Of a stretch of DNA of 64,000 nt, positions 1 through 11,700 are shown piece by piece. The translations under genes and the position numbers were made by a program. Positions within the stretch are counted from its first letter, which is position 1; each line of letters begins with the position of its first letter. The notes under the pieces were generated by a model. It was not told where the DNA came from. It saw only the letters and a list, made by a program, of their open reading frames with translations, and did not search any database. The stretch is from Siphonodentalium dalli (Eukaryota; Mollusca; Scaphopoda; Gadilida; Siphonodentaliidae): assembly GCA_032622095.1 (NCBI GenBank), contig CP136062.1:196549887-196613886 (forward strand). The letters are read 5' to 3'.

Positions 1-540
1 AACTCAATGTTATTGGATACAGATATTTAACACTGAAACTCAATGTTATTGGATACAGATATTTAACACTGAAACTCAATGTTTTTGGATACAGATATTT
101 AACACTGAAACTCAATGTTATTGGATACAGATATTTAACACTGAAACTCAATGTTATTGGATACAGATATTTAACAATGAAACTCAATGTTATTGGATAC
201 AGATATTTAACAATGAAACTCAATGTTATTGGATACAGATATTTAACACTGAAACTCAATGTTATTGGATACAGATATTTAACACTGAAACTCAATGTTA
301 TTGGATACAGATATTTAACTCTGAAACTCAATGTTATTGGATACAGATATTTAACACTGAAACTCAATGTTATTGGATACAGATATTTAACACTGAAACT
401 CAATGTTATTGGATACAGATATTTAACACTGAAACTCAATGTTTTTGGATACAGACATTTAACACTGAAACCTCAATGTTATTGGATACAGATATTTAAC
501 ACTGAAACTCAATGTTATTGGATACAGATATTTAACACAG
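1..540. repeat. 36-bp tandem satellite, about 15 copies
   Basis: Head-to-tail copies of a 36-bp unit built around AATGTTATTGGATACAGATA, with rare single-base changes such as TTATT to TTTTT and one extra base near 471. The array runs off the left edge of the window. Because 36 is divisible by 3, one frame stays open for 127 codons with a 12-residue period. That is a by-product of the repeat length, not evidence of a protein. Confidence 0.97.
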
Positions 541-1331
541 GAACAGCTTTAAAAAACTAAAAGAACCCATTGATGTGATCTCCACATTCACATGCTGAAT
601 AAAATAAAGTCTGTGCTTAAGTTCAGCTTAACCATTTCTATACTAACTGGATTCTCCCACTTAGCTTTAAAGGTATACATTGAAATGGTCTATTTTCCAT
701 TTGGATTGCTGTTCTGATAATAAAAGCAGATGACAGACATGCGAAAAGATGAAAAGATAATACAAGAAAAACGGACTATGGTGATATTACAAACTGAGTC
801 AAAAAAAGATTTTGGGTATTAAATGCTATCTTGATGTAGCAGTATGTATTTTCTCCATAAAATCGATCCTCAGTTTCTATATTTAAAACATTGAACATCA
901 GCTTCCCATTAATAATGCATTCTCTATGAAAATTGAATGTTGTGTTGTCTATAGTGAGCGCTGATTCATTTTTTTTGCTGGCTGCCAATAGAAACTCACC
1001 ACCCGACTTCCTGATTTCGAACTGCGCAGTCTTTCCTTCACCCATAAATCTGACTTTGTGATATAGTCTAGACACTAAAATGACGATACAAGTCAATAAA
1101 CCACTAATACAATGTGAGACTATTCAAGTATTTAGTAGAAGTAATCAAACTGTAATCATGGGTACAGGTACAATTGAATGTAAACGATTTCGAATGTAAT
1201 CGATTACGATTACTTGTAATAAAAAATTGTCATGATTACTGATTACAGGCGATTATTCCAAATTCAGTAATCGATTACTTTGATTATGATTACCCCAACT
1301 CTGAAACTAACTACTCCCTATTTCGTCTCAG
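541..1331. other. Presumed intron of the PARP14-like gene, no gene recognised
   Basis: AT-rich sequence between the satellite and the first recognised exon. Positions 1170-1285 are rich in short runs of the type TAATCGATTAC. A 106-codon open frame on the - strand (776-1096) has no recognisable domain. The last 20 bases form a pyrimidine-rich tract ending in CTCAG, which serves as the splice acceptor at 1330-1331. Confidence 0.5.
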
Positions 1332-1568
1332 ATCAATCTCTGATTGTGGCTAATACTTCCAAGAAAGAATTGGATGGCAACATCATACAGATAGCTCCAG
1401 TTCCATTATCTGACTGCCTTTTGGTGAGGCACCTCAACACTGTCACAACCAGAGATGGCATAGAGTGTTATTTCGAGAACACCAAGAGATGTGGTGGCAA
1501 TGGTGTTAGAGATGTGAACAGAAATACTGATGACAATACAGCTTTTGTCTACTATGAAAAGGTGGAAG
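1332..1568 (+). CDS. PARP14: PARP14-like gene, exon with RRM domain
   Basis: This exon encodes the end of one segment (KKELDGNIIQIAPVP) followed by most of an RNA-recognition motif. CLLVRHL fits the RNP2-like strand, YFENTKRCGG fits the first helix and turn typical of PARP10/PARP14 RRMs, and AFVYYEKVE fits the RNP1-like strand. The acceptor is at 1330-1331 after a pyrimidine tract and the donor GTAAGC starts at 1569. The exon ends one base into a codon; that base plus the first two bases of the exon at 49421 gives valine and continues into AETVSKKHHKL, the expected second helix of the RRM. PARP14-like proteins are mono-ADP-ribosyltransferases, interferon-linked in vertebrates and expanded in bivalves. 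No start codon lies here, so upstream exons must be outside the window. The acceptor choice is inferred. Confidence 0.8.
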
Positions 1569-1894
1569 GTAAGCGAGGGTCTGTGCTGACCCTGAATTTA
1601 TGTTTTCCAAATGTTCTGCCAAATAAAAATATTTTTGGCCAAATTCTTTCAGAAATGGGCAAATTATGTCGGATTGAAATTTATTCTCATATGCAATCAT
1701 ATTGACTGCATATTGGTAGCAGTATTAACTCACCTAACCTGTATTATTCGCTACTACAAAACTGGTATGAGGTTTCGGTGACAATGATGCTTTAGTGTCC
1801 AATTTCTTGATAAATAGTATCTACTTTCTTGTGGAGTTGAAAACTCACTTGCCAATTCTTTTGTCAAATGATTTGTATACGCCCTTTTGAAAAA

Positions 1895-2131
1895 AAGGTT
1901 GTTTTATGTAATCAGTCCGTCCGTCCGTTAACATTTTTGGTTTCTGACTGATAAATCTTGTTTTTATCATTTGATCTTAACCAAAGCTGATATGTGTGTT
2001 TCCCAGTTAAAAATACAAGGCAAGTTCGAATATGGGTTATGTCCAAATATTTTCACATGATTTACGGCCCTTTTTCGACTTTGAATTTGACTGCATTTTG
2101 GCATTTAAATAGGGGTATATCAAATATTCTC
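1895..2131. repeat. Degenerate dispersed repeat with GTCCGTCC motif
   Basis: The stretch CAGTCCGTCCGTCCGTTAAC, then TTTTTGGTTTCTGA, and later CGGCCCTTTTTCGACTT resembles the body of the 592-bp element at 15926-16517. It appears to resume at 3267 after the hAT element at 2132-3258, which would therefore have inserted into an older repeat. Confidence 0.4.
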
Positions 2132-3258
2132 TAGTGATGTTCCGATAATGGCCGATAATAGCCCATCAGATATTAATCGTACCTCGCAGTTGAACATCAG
2201 CTTTTACCGATTGTCAAAGCAAACAAAAACGTTCTAGTATCTGCATGCAATATGCACGCTTTAATAAATGTACGCAATACAACTGGAGTATTGAATGTAA
2301 AACGCAGTTGTTATGACAGCCTAAAAAGAAGCTATTGGCATCGTCCAAACAGTCTGGTATGATTATATATAAGCATGGCAATACACCTGCCCAACATATC
2401 CTGTGTAATATGAAGTTATTGGTTCAATCGCGTGGACACGGAAATAGATTCAAAGAAAGCTTTAAACAGCTGACCTCATTACAATATAGTTTCCTGTTGA
2501 GCATGTGCCATGCTGTGACGTCACATACTATGTCCATAATTTGAAGCACACACTAAATGCATTAGTACAGTCGCAATCATAACTGTCTTCAATAATGACC
2601 AATTGACGTTTTTGTCTGTAGGGGTAAATATGGTGAAGTATAGTTCCAAATTGCACTTGTTTTTTCTGCTCTGCGAATCACCATTGTTATAGTGATGCTC
2701 TCATTACAAGTTACGGCATACGCAATGATATATGCTTAGCTCCAATTTGAATTTTCGGTCTCACGAAACAAAATTGAGTAGGCGGAACAGTTGTTAATAG
2801 ATAAAAGGTGTGACCAATGGGAATTTGGGAAATTTCAGACAAATATGACAGCAATTATTATCCATCAATCTAAATTTAATTAATAATCATCGCCATTCTA
2901 TACACTGTCGCAACTTACAAGTATTCAATTTAACACCGCTTTTAAGTGTTCCCCCGCACGGTCATAACGTTACTCTGAGTTCGCACCTTTGATCTCTTTG
3001 TCAAACAACTACCGGTATACATCAAAGGCAGCGCACAACTGATGTCGGCCAAAATATCTTTGCGACAGTGTGTATATATTTCTTTGATGTATTTGGCTTT
3101 GAAACTAAACCGAGATAGGGAGTGCAATGATTATATATAGGTCCATTATGGGAACAAACGCACAATATATATAAACATCGGATTCGGGAATCGGTCGATT
3201 GTGCCTCCAGTTTTCGGAAATCGGTCCGATGTGCTTTTTCTTTATCGGAACATCACTA
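2132..3258. mobile_element. Non-autonomous hAT-like transposon, 1127 bp, with 8-bp TSD
   Basis: The ends are terminal inverted repeats: TAGTGATGTTCCGATAA at the left and its near-perfect complement TTATCGGAACATCACTA at the right. They are flanked by an exact 8-bp direct repeat ATATTCTC at 2124-2131 and 3259-3266. An 8-bp duplication with short inverted ends of this type is diagnostic of hAT elements. The interior holds only short open frames (for example 2335-2544), and no transposase domain was recognised. Exact ends and an intact duplication suggest fairly recent movement. Confidence 0.9.
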
Positions 3259-3266
3259 ATATTCTC

Positions 3267-3851
3267 TGTAAGCTCAAATTGTTATTGTATTTTGCAGTAG
3301 TACAATTCAAAATGGCTAAAGGACATATTTTGCGATGCTCTTGTTGCCAAATGTGAATTATTCTTGCCTTTAGCAAATACGGCAAGCAGCTGCATGAAAC
3401 TTGGGTAAGACCAACATATACAAATTGTTTGATTGTCATCCTATTGTGACCATATTTTTTCAGCCAGTCATTAAAATGTAATTGTTTGCTTTTTATGTAA
3501 ATTTGTTCTGAACTATTATAGACATTTTTTCAAGAACTCATTAGTCTCTCGAATTTGATTAACTTTGGCAGTTTAAAAGCATATGGTATCATTACATATC
3601 ATACTGATGCAATTTCCGAACTAGCCCTGACTATGTTAGCAAGTATAACATAAGATTCACTGACCCACCCCAATAAAAAGAGTGATGAGAATCAAGTACT
3701 TCCTTGTTAGTATCTGGTAGGTTTTGATATGAAGATGATAAATGGACTCCAGATATGTAGTAATAACAGTATTTATTGTTGAATCCAAACTTAGATAATA
3801 TCAGGTACAAAAGTATTGAACAGTCTATCGGGTGCCGATGATATGGAATAT
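3267..3851. other. Intronic sequence, no gene recognised
   Basis: AT-rich sequence between two hAT insertions. The first part probably continues the older repeat interrupted at 2131. Nothing else is recognised. Confidence 0.4.
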
Positions 3852-3859
3852 AATCTGGG

Positions 3860-5080
3860 TAGGGCCTGACGAAGCTTCGAGATTCGATTCGATTTCGAAT
3901 CTTACGTTCTGAGTCGATTCGATTTGAAAGCAGTCGTGTAATTCGGGATATTTCGAATCGTTGTATACAAGTCCTTTATCACCAGGAATAGACTGCATTA
4001 TATATACAAAACATTCATTATATCCCAAATACTTAACCTAAGCTCCTTCCGCGACCATCTGGGACATCCGTGGTCAATGTGTATAGGGTAAGTTGTCCAA
4101 TAGCCCACTGCTCATATATATATTGGCCTCCCAGTCCCAGCGCTGGCTACTCGTGGCAGGTCGGTGGGTTATTCGTGCAAACTGCTGGTATCATAGTGGT
4201 ATGTCTGTGATGGTACGCATGTTCATCGCGGTTGCCATAATAGTAGCGCACACAGGTTTCCTCCACCACATAAAACCAGCAATGTCGCGATTTTGCCCAG
4301 CAGCGGAAGCGAGTGAATTTCTTTTGGGACATATCTGCATGTCGGTATTTTACATTCTTACCAGAAAAGTCAATATTGTGTTACCCAGCTCAATCAAATA
4401 ATATATTTTTTTAAATTTAAAACTTAACACGATATAAATATATTAAATAAACATTTTTTTTATCCAAATCCGATCAACATCTTTATACAGCATATGTTAT
4501 CCGCGAAATGGAATAATGTTGACCATTTAGCTTTCATGACAACTCAATTGATCCGATGGACAGGCCCAAGTTGGAATACTATACATAGTTCCTGTAATCC
4601 CGTTTGCGTATGCGCCATTCCCAAGTTAAGATGCGCAATTTTGATATCACGGTGCCTGCTGTGCGCGACAGGTAAAGCTTATATGCACAGACGAGTTCCG
4701 TTTGCAATGACTCGAATCAGAATCCATTGACTCCAAAGTTCCAAACTGCTTACTTTCACGAACTTCATGCATATTGTCACAAAATATGAAATGATGTCGT
4801 GCCATTACCATTAAACTGTTTAAAACTGTGATTAAATACTGTTCATAACATGTCGTAGAAATTAAGTTTCTCCTTTCGTAATCTGAGTTATCTCACTGAA
4901 GTTATAAAATCATCGGACATTTGCCCCCCTTTTTGCTCGTATCTCCCACTGATCAGTACCGCCAATCTACTAAAGTGTTTGAAAAAGATTCGATTCGAGA
5001 TTCGATTCGATTTTGAATCATTATCATGATTCGATTCGAGATTCGATTCGATGTTGAAATTGCCGATTCGTCGGGCCCTA
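3860..5080. mobile_element. Non-autonomous hAT-like transposon, 1221 bp, with 8-bp TSD
   Basis: The left end is TAGGGCCTGACGAA and the right end is TTCGTCGGGCCCTA. Both sides carry the 8-bp direct repeat AATCTGGG (3852-3859 and 5081-5088). Just inside each end lie GATTCGATTCGA-type subrepeats in opposite orientation (3880-3960 and 4988-5055). Only short open frames occur inside. The family differs from the element at 2132-3258 in its ends and in its subterminal repeats. Confidence 0.9.
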
Positions 5081-5150
5081 AATCTGGGTGCCGTGAAGAG
5101 AGAATAAGAACCGGGTGCCGTGAAGAGTGAAGTCTAAAGATGAATTTGTT

Positions 5151-5954
5151 CAGGTATCCGTGGCTCCTTGAATTCCTTGAAACTCCTTGATTTGGAAAAT
5201 CAATTTTCCAGGGCCCTTGAAACCCTTGAATTGAATGCCCACCCCTTGAAAACCCTCGAATCCCGTGTAGCCCTAAAACCCAGGTATATCGATTCATCGG
5301 GAAATAAATATAGATAGTTTAGTTCCGAACGCGTTGTTGGTATATGGGAAGTAACTCCATTTTGAATTTCCCCTGGCGGCAATTCTCTCGAGTCAATTGT
5401 AATTGAGTGACCCCCCCCCCCCCCCCCCACCAATGAAGCGTGGTATTGTTGTTGGTATATGGGACGTAACTCCATTTCCCGCCAACACCAATTCTCTCGA
5501 GTCTATTTCAATAATGTGATCCCCCATGAAGCATCATAAAATTTGAACACGACAAAAAAAAAGTTCCGAGCTTTTCAAACTCAGGTACCGTAATTAGTAT
5601 ATTTTTATTGTATCGGATTAAGGTATTTTGTATATTATATAGAAATTCAACATTAGAAACCCGTGTTTTACATCAAAACGTACAAATCAACAAAAACGAA
5701 ACGAAAAAATCACATCCGATGTACTATTTAAATGTTCCCATTAAATTATGGTAATGCATTTACCCATAAAGGCCTAAAAAGCCCAAAATGCTAAAATTAT
5801 GGTGGAAAACGTGGTATCACATGTAATGTTCAACAGTTGGTTCCTGGAAACTCCTTGAAAATTGTTGGGTCAGTCCTTAAAAATCCTTGAATTGACTACT
5901 GGAACCTCCTTGAAACTCCTTGAATTCATTCACCAGAAATGGGCAGATACCCTG
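5151..5954. mobile_element. Inverted-repeat (MITE-like) element, about 804 bp
   Basis: The ends CAGGTATCCG (left) and GCAGATACCCTG (right) are roughly inverted. Both flanks inside the ends are rich in CCTTGAA subrepeats (5165-5275 and 5845-5925). A G-free tract of about 20 C residues lies near 5410-5428. The flanks share TTTGTT but no exact 8-bp duplication, so the superfamily is uncertain. Confidence 0.55.
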
Positions 5955-6069
5955 TTTGTTTCCCCTACATGCTGAGAATGTGATTTGGGGGGCTATTAAA
6001 CCCCGGGATGGTTGAATAGACTGAGAGGTCCACTCCTTCACCCCTCATTTTTAGAGCTTTATTATATAA
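5955..6069. other. Short spacer, nothing recognised
   Basis: Sequence between the CCTTGAA-rich element and the gag-like fragment; no feature is seen. Confidence 0.3.
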
Positions 6070-7010
6070 TCAAACATAAAAAAAAAACTCTTTTTTTGGG
6101 TCTTCAATTTCTTCTTTCTAGTGGTGGTGGATGTTTTGAACAGGTGACCTGAATCTGGCCCTGTGAAGTTTTGACAGTCACTATTCCAGATGTTCGTTCA
6201 TACTGGTCTGTCCCTTTGTAGAACTGGCGATCCCTCAGCAGGAAGAATTTGTATTTGTTTAGGTGATATGTCTTTCCTGCTGAGTGGTGTGTACATATCG
6301 CTGTCTTGATTCTGTTTCTTTCTCTTTCTATCCAAATCCGGTCTTTGCTCGACAACGCCGGCCTCTCTTCTTACTTCGGCGTCGCATGGGCGGAGGTTGT
6401 GGTTTCCGTCCTTGGTGGAGTCTGACTTGGTGGAGTTGTCATCTCCACATTGAAGACGGCGGCGGGGACTTCCGGAATGGCTTCGGCGTCCCTGTTGCCG
6501 CTGTCCACGTCGATAGCAGGGACAACCGGGGTGACATCAGCGTCCCTGCTCCGTCTGGTGGTGACATCATCTTCTGCCAGCTGATGATGCTGCTGAGAGG
6601 CCAAGTGGGGGGAACTGGGTGTCTCTCAGTTCTCCCTCTTCTCCACTTGGCCCTCCTATCGGCTTCCCTGCGGCGCTTCGACAGGGTCTTCATCTTTCTC
6701 CTCCCGGACTGTTTCTTCTGGCTAGCCCCTACCAAGCCACGGCCAGTGGATGGTTCCACTGGGGTGCAGTGGATGGTTCCACTGGGGTGACTTGGTAATC
6801 CAAAATCACCTGCAGCCGGCTCGCGTTAGAGATGCAAAGTCCATCCAACACGATGGGACGACTGCAGATAACTCAGCACGAGGCAGACTTGGCGGGGGAT
6901 TAGTTCCATTCTGCCAAGTCCGACAGAAATTTTCACGGATCGCTCACAGCTTAGCGCGGAGTACGCATAAATACGACTATCCACCCAGCGATCCGGAGAC
7001 AAAGTCCTAA
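6070..7010 (-). pseudogene. Broken retroelement 5' region with gag-like ORF
   Basis: This GC-rich island differs from its AT-rich surroundings. On the - strand a leader (about 7010-6800) precedes an ORF starting near 6759. Its product begins with a basic region containing KTLSKRRREADRRAKWRRGR, then a proline-, serine- and threonine-rich acidic segment that is open only in a different frame (6604-6371). A third frame (6355-6104) carries another conserved-looking segment. The basic-then-proline/acidic layout resembles gag-like N-terminal proteins of invertebrate retroelements. The frame changes show it is broken. A 23-bp palindrome-bearing unit (CAGTGGATGGTTCCACTG) is duplicated at 6744-6790. 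No reverse transcriptase, protease or integrase follows. Family assignment is inference. Confidence 0.45.
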
Positions 7011-7379
7011 TGATTTACATTTAGAGGTTTTGATATATATATACAACTTAGTAAAACAAAGAATTGTGAATGCCTAAAGCATAGTAATTAACGGCAGGAC
7101 TTGCCACCTGGACATATAGAATAATAGGTGTAAAGATTTATGTCAGTAGATGAGAATTATATGAAGCTTAATTGGAGAATTAGCAATTAACGTGGCAAGC
7201 CTTTGTTAAGATGATAAAGATGAAGAACAATTGCTCAAGGCATGATTGATTGAAAGTATTAAACAGATTAGAGAAGAAATGACTTTGAATTAAAGTAAAT
7301 AAGAAATAGTTTGAATGGGGGAAATAAAGCTTGGTGCAGATACATGTATATTAGTCTGTCCCTTTAGTGGAGTGGACAG
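7011..7379. other. AT-rich spacer, no gene recognised
   Basis: No conserved reading frame or repeat is recognised by eye. Confidence 0.3.
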
Positions 7380-8640
7380 AACCGATTTCAGAAAGTTTAG
7401 TCCATCGGGACCACACACAAGCTTGCGATACATCATTTTGAAGGTTATGACATTCCGCAGCGGGTAGGACCCGGTGTGAAATATACAAATGATGCAAAAG
7501 ATGATTTTTAGAGGATTAAGTGCCAAAATTCAGCAAAAATCCCTGTTTTTGTAAAATGCGGCAAAATGAGAAATATAAGTATAGAAACACGAACATTTTG
7601 CGCTTAAATATTGTAGTCTACATACCACTAGATATTTACAATGATAGTGTTACGATTTCTCTGATATAACGAAAATTTGTTGTAGATTTATTGGAAAAAT
7701 AGACAAAACAGCGCAATTTTTCAATTTTTGTGCCTCACTTAATGGGCGATAGATCAATATTGTTTTGACCAGGGATATCGTATATAGTCTAGAAATGTGC
7801 GGATATATATACAGCATACGACAATATGCTGAATATGTCATTATATTTAACACGTGTTGTGTTATGTAAGATTATTTCAACCCTCACCCCAAAATTCAGC
7901 AAAAAGTCATTGTTTTAGGGAAATTCGGTACAAATGAATACAAAAGCACAGGTATTCGGGATATTTTTGTGCTAAGATATAGCAGGTTACATACTTATAA
8001 ACACAAAGTATTTAAATGCCATGATTTCGGTGATATATGTAAAACTTTCTTAAATTTACTTGGAAAATAGACAAAAAAATCATTCATTTTCAGTTGTTTC
8101 GCCCCTCTTAATAGGCGATTATTCAATATTGCATTGAATGGAGATCCCGTATATAATCTAGACACTTGTAGAAATATATACCGCATATGATTGTAGGATA
8201 AAGATGTCATTCTTTGTAATAGGTGATATGTGGTGGTAGATTGTGTCACCACCACCCCAAAATTCAGAAAAAAAATCAGTTTTAGAAATTTAGGTATGGC
8301 AGAATACAAAAGCACAACAACTCTGATTATTTTGTGCTATTATATTGCAGTCTACCCACTTCGAGATTGTGATAATGCCATGGTATCATTTACAGATGTC
8401 ACTATTTCTGAGTGTTCTGGTGAATGTAGACCGAAAATCATGAAATTTAAACTTGTTTTGCCCCTCTACATGGGTGATAATTCAATTCCATTTTGAACAA
8501 TGATCTAGGACAAACTCTCAAGAGTTGACGAGACACATAATGTATATGAATGTTGTCGGATTGTATCATCTGCTGTCGCATTTGTTTGGTTACGTTATTG
8601 CACCCCTCACCCCAATAATACAATACATCGCAAGATGAGA
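7380..8640. repeat. Diverged roughly 360-bp tandem repeat, 3-4 copies
   Basis: The landmark ACCCCAAAATTCAGCAAAAA and its variants recur near 7525, 7885, 8255 and 8600. Each copy also contains a GGCGATA-like block and a TATATACnGCATA-like block. An inverted copy of the same family lies at 48230-48960; there the segment around CATCATTTGTATATTTCACA matches 7480-7500 in reverse. The copies are well diverged, so the array is old. Confidence 0.75.
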
Positions 8641-8812
8641 CAAACACGGAATATTCCTATATATATTCATGCATTATACACATACCTTATCAAGCTGAGG
8701 CGTTTGCTAGTTACTTGAGTTGAAGAAATTACATCATTGTATATGTTTGCTTCGCATAATATAGCTTCACAGTTGTATAAGATTATACGTATTGGGAGGT
8801 TTAGTGATTGTT
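8641..8812. other. Spacer, nothing recognised
   Basis: Short AT-rich sequence with no recognisable feature. Confidence 0.25.
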
Positions 8813-9453
8813 AATAGCCAGGTTCAGCCACACGTCATGTAACTTGTAACGTGTGTTGCCATTGCCAACAAAATCACCTGACTCACATAACCATTCCGCC
8901 TACACGTACACCGTCAAACAACCGTTTAGACGTTTTGTGTCAAATGTGCAGCATCGCGAAATGTTTATCCGAGAGGTGTCCAATCTTTATGTCAATCGAC
9001 GAACCTGTGCTTACTGAACTTTTGTTAAATTCTTCAGCAGTGGTGACCACGCTGTTACTTTTCCCAAAAGGGTTGTTGGTACGACTTCCTTTACATATTG
9101 TAGGTCGTCTGCACCATGGAACCTTACTTGTTTCCTCGCGATTGTTTCTCCCGACATTTTTCGTCGCTTATGTGCAAATGAATATATAAGATGTTCTATA
9201 GTGAGCAGCCAATGTGACTGCGCGGAAAAATTATATTTCGATTGAAGCCAAGTTATCGAGGGTGCATGTACTGTGGATTGCTTGCGTCTACCACCGGATT
9301 ATAGTTTACACGTTATGTTACAAGTTGGGCCGATATATCAAAACTTGTAGCTTTTAAAACACATTAATTTTCTCGCCAAGTGCATATATCTATAGCAATA
9401 CTAGAATAACACACGTTACAAGTTACATGTACGTGTGGTTGAACCTGGATATT
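8813..9453. mobile_element. MITE with about 46-bp terminal inverted repeats
   Basis: The left end reads CCAGGTTCAGCCACACGT then CATGTAACTTGTAACGTGTG. The right end, read on the - strand, reads CCAGGTTCAACCACACGT, two extra bases, then the same second block. About 44 of 46 positions match. A 112-codon open frame (8851-9189) between the ends shows no recognisable domain. I could not identify a clear target duplication, so the superfamily is not assigned. Confidence 0.75.
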
Positions 9454-9456
9454 ATG

Positions 9457-9610
9457 TGTATAGTGAACATGCAGTGAAATATCATAACGGAAAACTGCCA
9501 ACACAGCGAAAGATAACTTATGGCAGTCATGCATGGTAATGCATTGCGCAAAAAAACCACTGGGTTCCTGTTTCCACCAAAACAGAGACAGTCTATATTT
9601 TAGTATGATT
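9457..9610. repeat. Dispersed repeat, inverted relative at 22575-22720
   Basis: Read on the - strand, GGAACCCAGTGGTTTTTTTG, GCGCAATGCATTACCATGCA and CATAAGTTATCTTTCGCTGT match the + strand near 22603-22670 with a few changes. It abuts the right end of the MITE at 8813-9453. Confidence 0.6.
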
Positions 9611-10389
9611 TCGGGAAATGGAAATTTCAGCATATCTATTGCTATGGCACTATGGTATGTTTATGAAATAAAATTGGTGTTTCAAATATAAATATGGCAG
9701 CCAAAATGGTACCAAAAAATAAAACAATTGGCAGTAATTCGCATATCCCCTGTGGCGTTCTTGCTATTTGGAAAATATGGCTGTCTGTGAATCACCAACG
9801 GATTAGAATAGTTCATTAACTGTTGTGATGTTTGAAAAATATGACATGACGTATGCCGGAGTCTGGCTTTGCAGAGAGATGGAAGGTGCCGTGGTTCACG
9901 AATTGATAAAGATATCATTTGCGACAGTTCTATAAAACGGAGAATGATATATCATGTAACTGAATGTGGGGATGTTGTGAGGATGGTCAACAAGAATCCC
10001 TAATGTGATCCCTATGTGATAACTGGTTTGTTCGCCGAAACACACTGTTATCTGATACTCATATACATTTGTCTGGGTAAAATGACTGTGTGTCCAGTGG
10101 TGTGTCAGGAATATTAGAGAATTATATCTTATGAAACCTTAAGATCACTGATTAGGATCTGGTCATTTTTCGAAGGAAGTAAGTGGAAACAGTAAAACTA
10201 TAAAAAATTTGTTTCGCTATAATACGACTTCTGCATATTATGCACATTTGTATTAAGCGAAAGAACAACTTTACAACAAAACTACCATACATGCACAATT
10301 TGCACCTAGATTTTCGAAGTTGGCTTGTTTTGTTGTTTGGAAGTCATTCTGTTGACAGGCTTATTGTTGAAGTGAATACATCATATCAA
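9611..10389. other. AT-rich spacer, no gene recognised
   Basis: No open frame or repeat of note is seen here. LINE-like coding sequence becomes recognisable at about 10390. Confidence 0.3.
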
Positions 10390-11700
10390 ACTATTGGTGG
10401 TTCATCTTGAATCCAACCGCCGACAAGCAACTACCAAACATATCCTGATACATGTGAACTACTGCCAATGGTTCTATTTTCATTTGGAATTCCAAACGCG
10501 ATAGAATAAAAAGAAAACAATTATGTGCTGACCATATGTACGGAGGTTTGAAGATGATTAATGTTGAAAACTTTGATGCCACCATGAAAATTACCTGGAT
10601 ATGACGTTTGATTTGCAAACAATCGAAGTGGGCTTCACTATGCATTACCACCCCTCTCTTAAACGACCCACTCCTTCTCACATACAATGAAAATTATATT
10701 GTAAAGCAAACAGACAAGTTCGCAAATCCATTCTGGAGAGATGTCTTCCGCGCATGGTGTAAATTTATGCGACTAAATAATGCAAATAATAACATTATGG
10801 CCTCAACTACATGTATCTGGAATAATCCGAACATAAAAATCGGAGGTTCGTCGATCAACTTTAAGTCATGGATAGATGCGGGAATATATTATATAAATGA
10901 TCTATTCCAATCAGATAATACATTCCATACCCCATTCACATTATATGCAACTTTCAACATCCGCGTCGATTTCATAACAATCAACAACATAAAGCATCAG
11001 ATTTTCTCATTGGCAAGTTCTCTTAATCAACCCTTAATCCGTATGCCATGTCCATTCCTACCCAACAATCTCGCTCCGATACTCTGTGACGCAAAAGGCG
11101 GGCAATTATTTTACAAAACTCTAACAAATGGGAAAACTATGCCAAAAATGGGAATCCGAAATAGGCGAGAAGATAGAAAATTGGGAAGAATATTTGAGCA
11201 TGCACTTTAAAACGACAACCGATATGAAATTACAGTGGCTCCAATTCAGAATAAACACACGAATTATTAGTACCAATAAATTTCTGAAGATGGCTAACCT
11301 TAGACTCGACGATTTTTGCAATCGCTGTCAAAATGTACAGGAAACAATGTCTCACATTTTCTGGGATTGTCCCCACGTCCAAACCTTTATACTAGAAATT
11401 AAACCATGGACAAGAAACAACCAATTTCCAATTGATCTAACAAAAAAGAATATCATTATAGGTATCGATCATGAATACAGATATTCAAAAATTAACCTTT
11501 TCCTACTAGTGTTGAAACAATATATATATAGGACCAAATTCACACCAACACAGCTGTCGCTTCGCTCATTCCTTTGCGATCTTCAATTTAGGTATGAATG
11601 CGAGAGATACAACGCAAAATGTAACATGAATCACGACTTTGATAATCAGTGGCTGGCACTTCGAAATGCCTTAAAAATAAAATAATATTATATTATATTA
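10390..11700 (+). pseudogene. 5'-truncated L1-like LINE, reverse-transcriptase C-terminal region
   Basis: The conceptual translation shows IFIWNSKRDRIKRK, then MYGGLKMINVENFDATMKI, followed by NPFWRDVFRAWCKF and a W-rich region typical of the part after the catalytic RT core in L1/Tx1-type LINEs. The second half (11128-11685) carries LQWLQFRINTRIISTNKFL and the zinc-binding-like pattern C-N-R-C followed by HIFWDC, the zf-RVT domain. In-frame stops lie near 10410-10450 and at 10602-10604, and the frame shifts around 11120-11140, so it is dead. The catalytic RT core and endonuclease are missing (5' truncation). The 3' end runs into an AT-rich tail (AAAATAAAATAATATTATAT). The degree of damage suggests an old insertion. 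Confidence 0.85.

Noticed and set aside
177-560. 127-codon open reading frame
   Set aside because: It is a by-product of the 36-bp satellite period.
776-1096. 106-codon open frame on the - strand
   Set aside because: The composition looks protein-like (for example FEIRKSGGEFLLAASKKN), but no family, partner exon or convincing splice sites were found.
8851-9189. 112-codon open frame in a MITE
   Set aside because: It lies between inverted ends with no recognisable domain; chance is the simpler explanation.
10391-10687. 98-codon open frame on the - strand
   Set aside because: It is the shadow of LINE coding sequence on the + strand.
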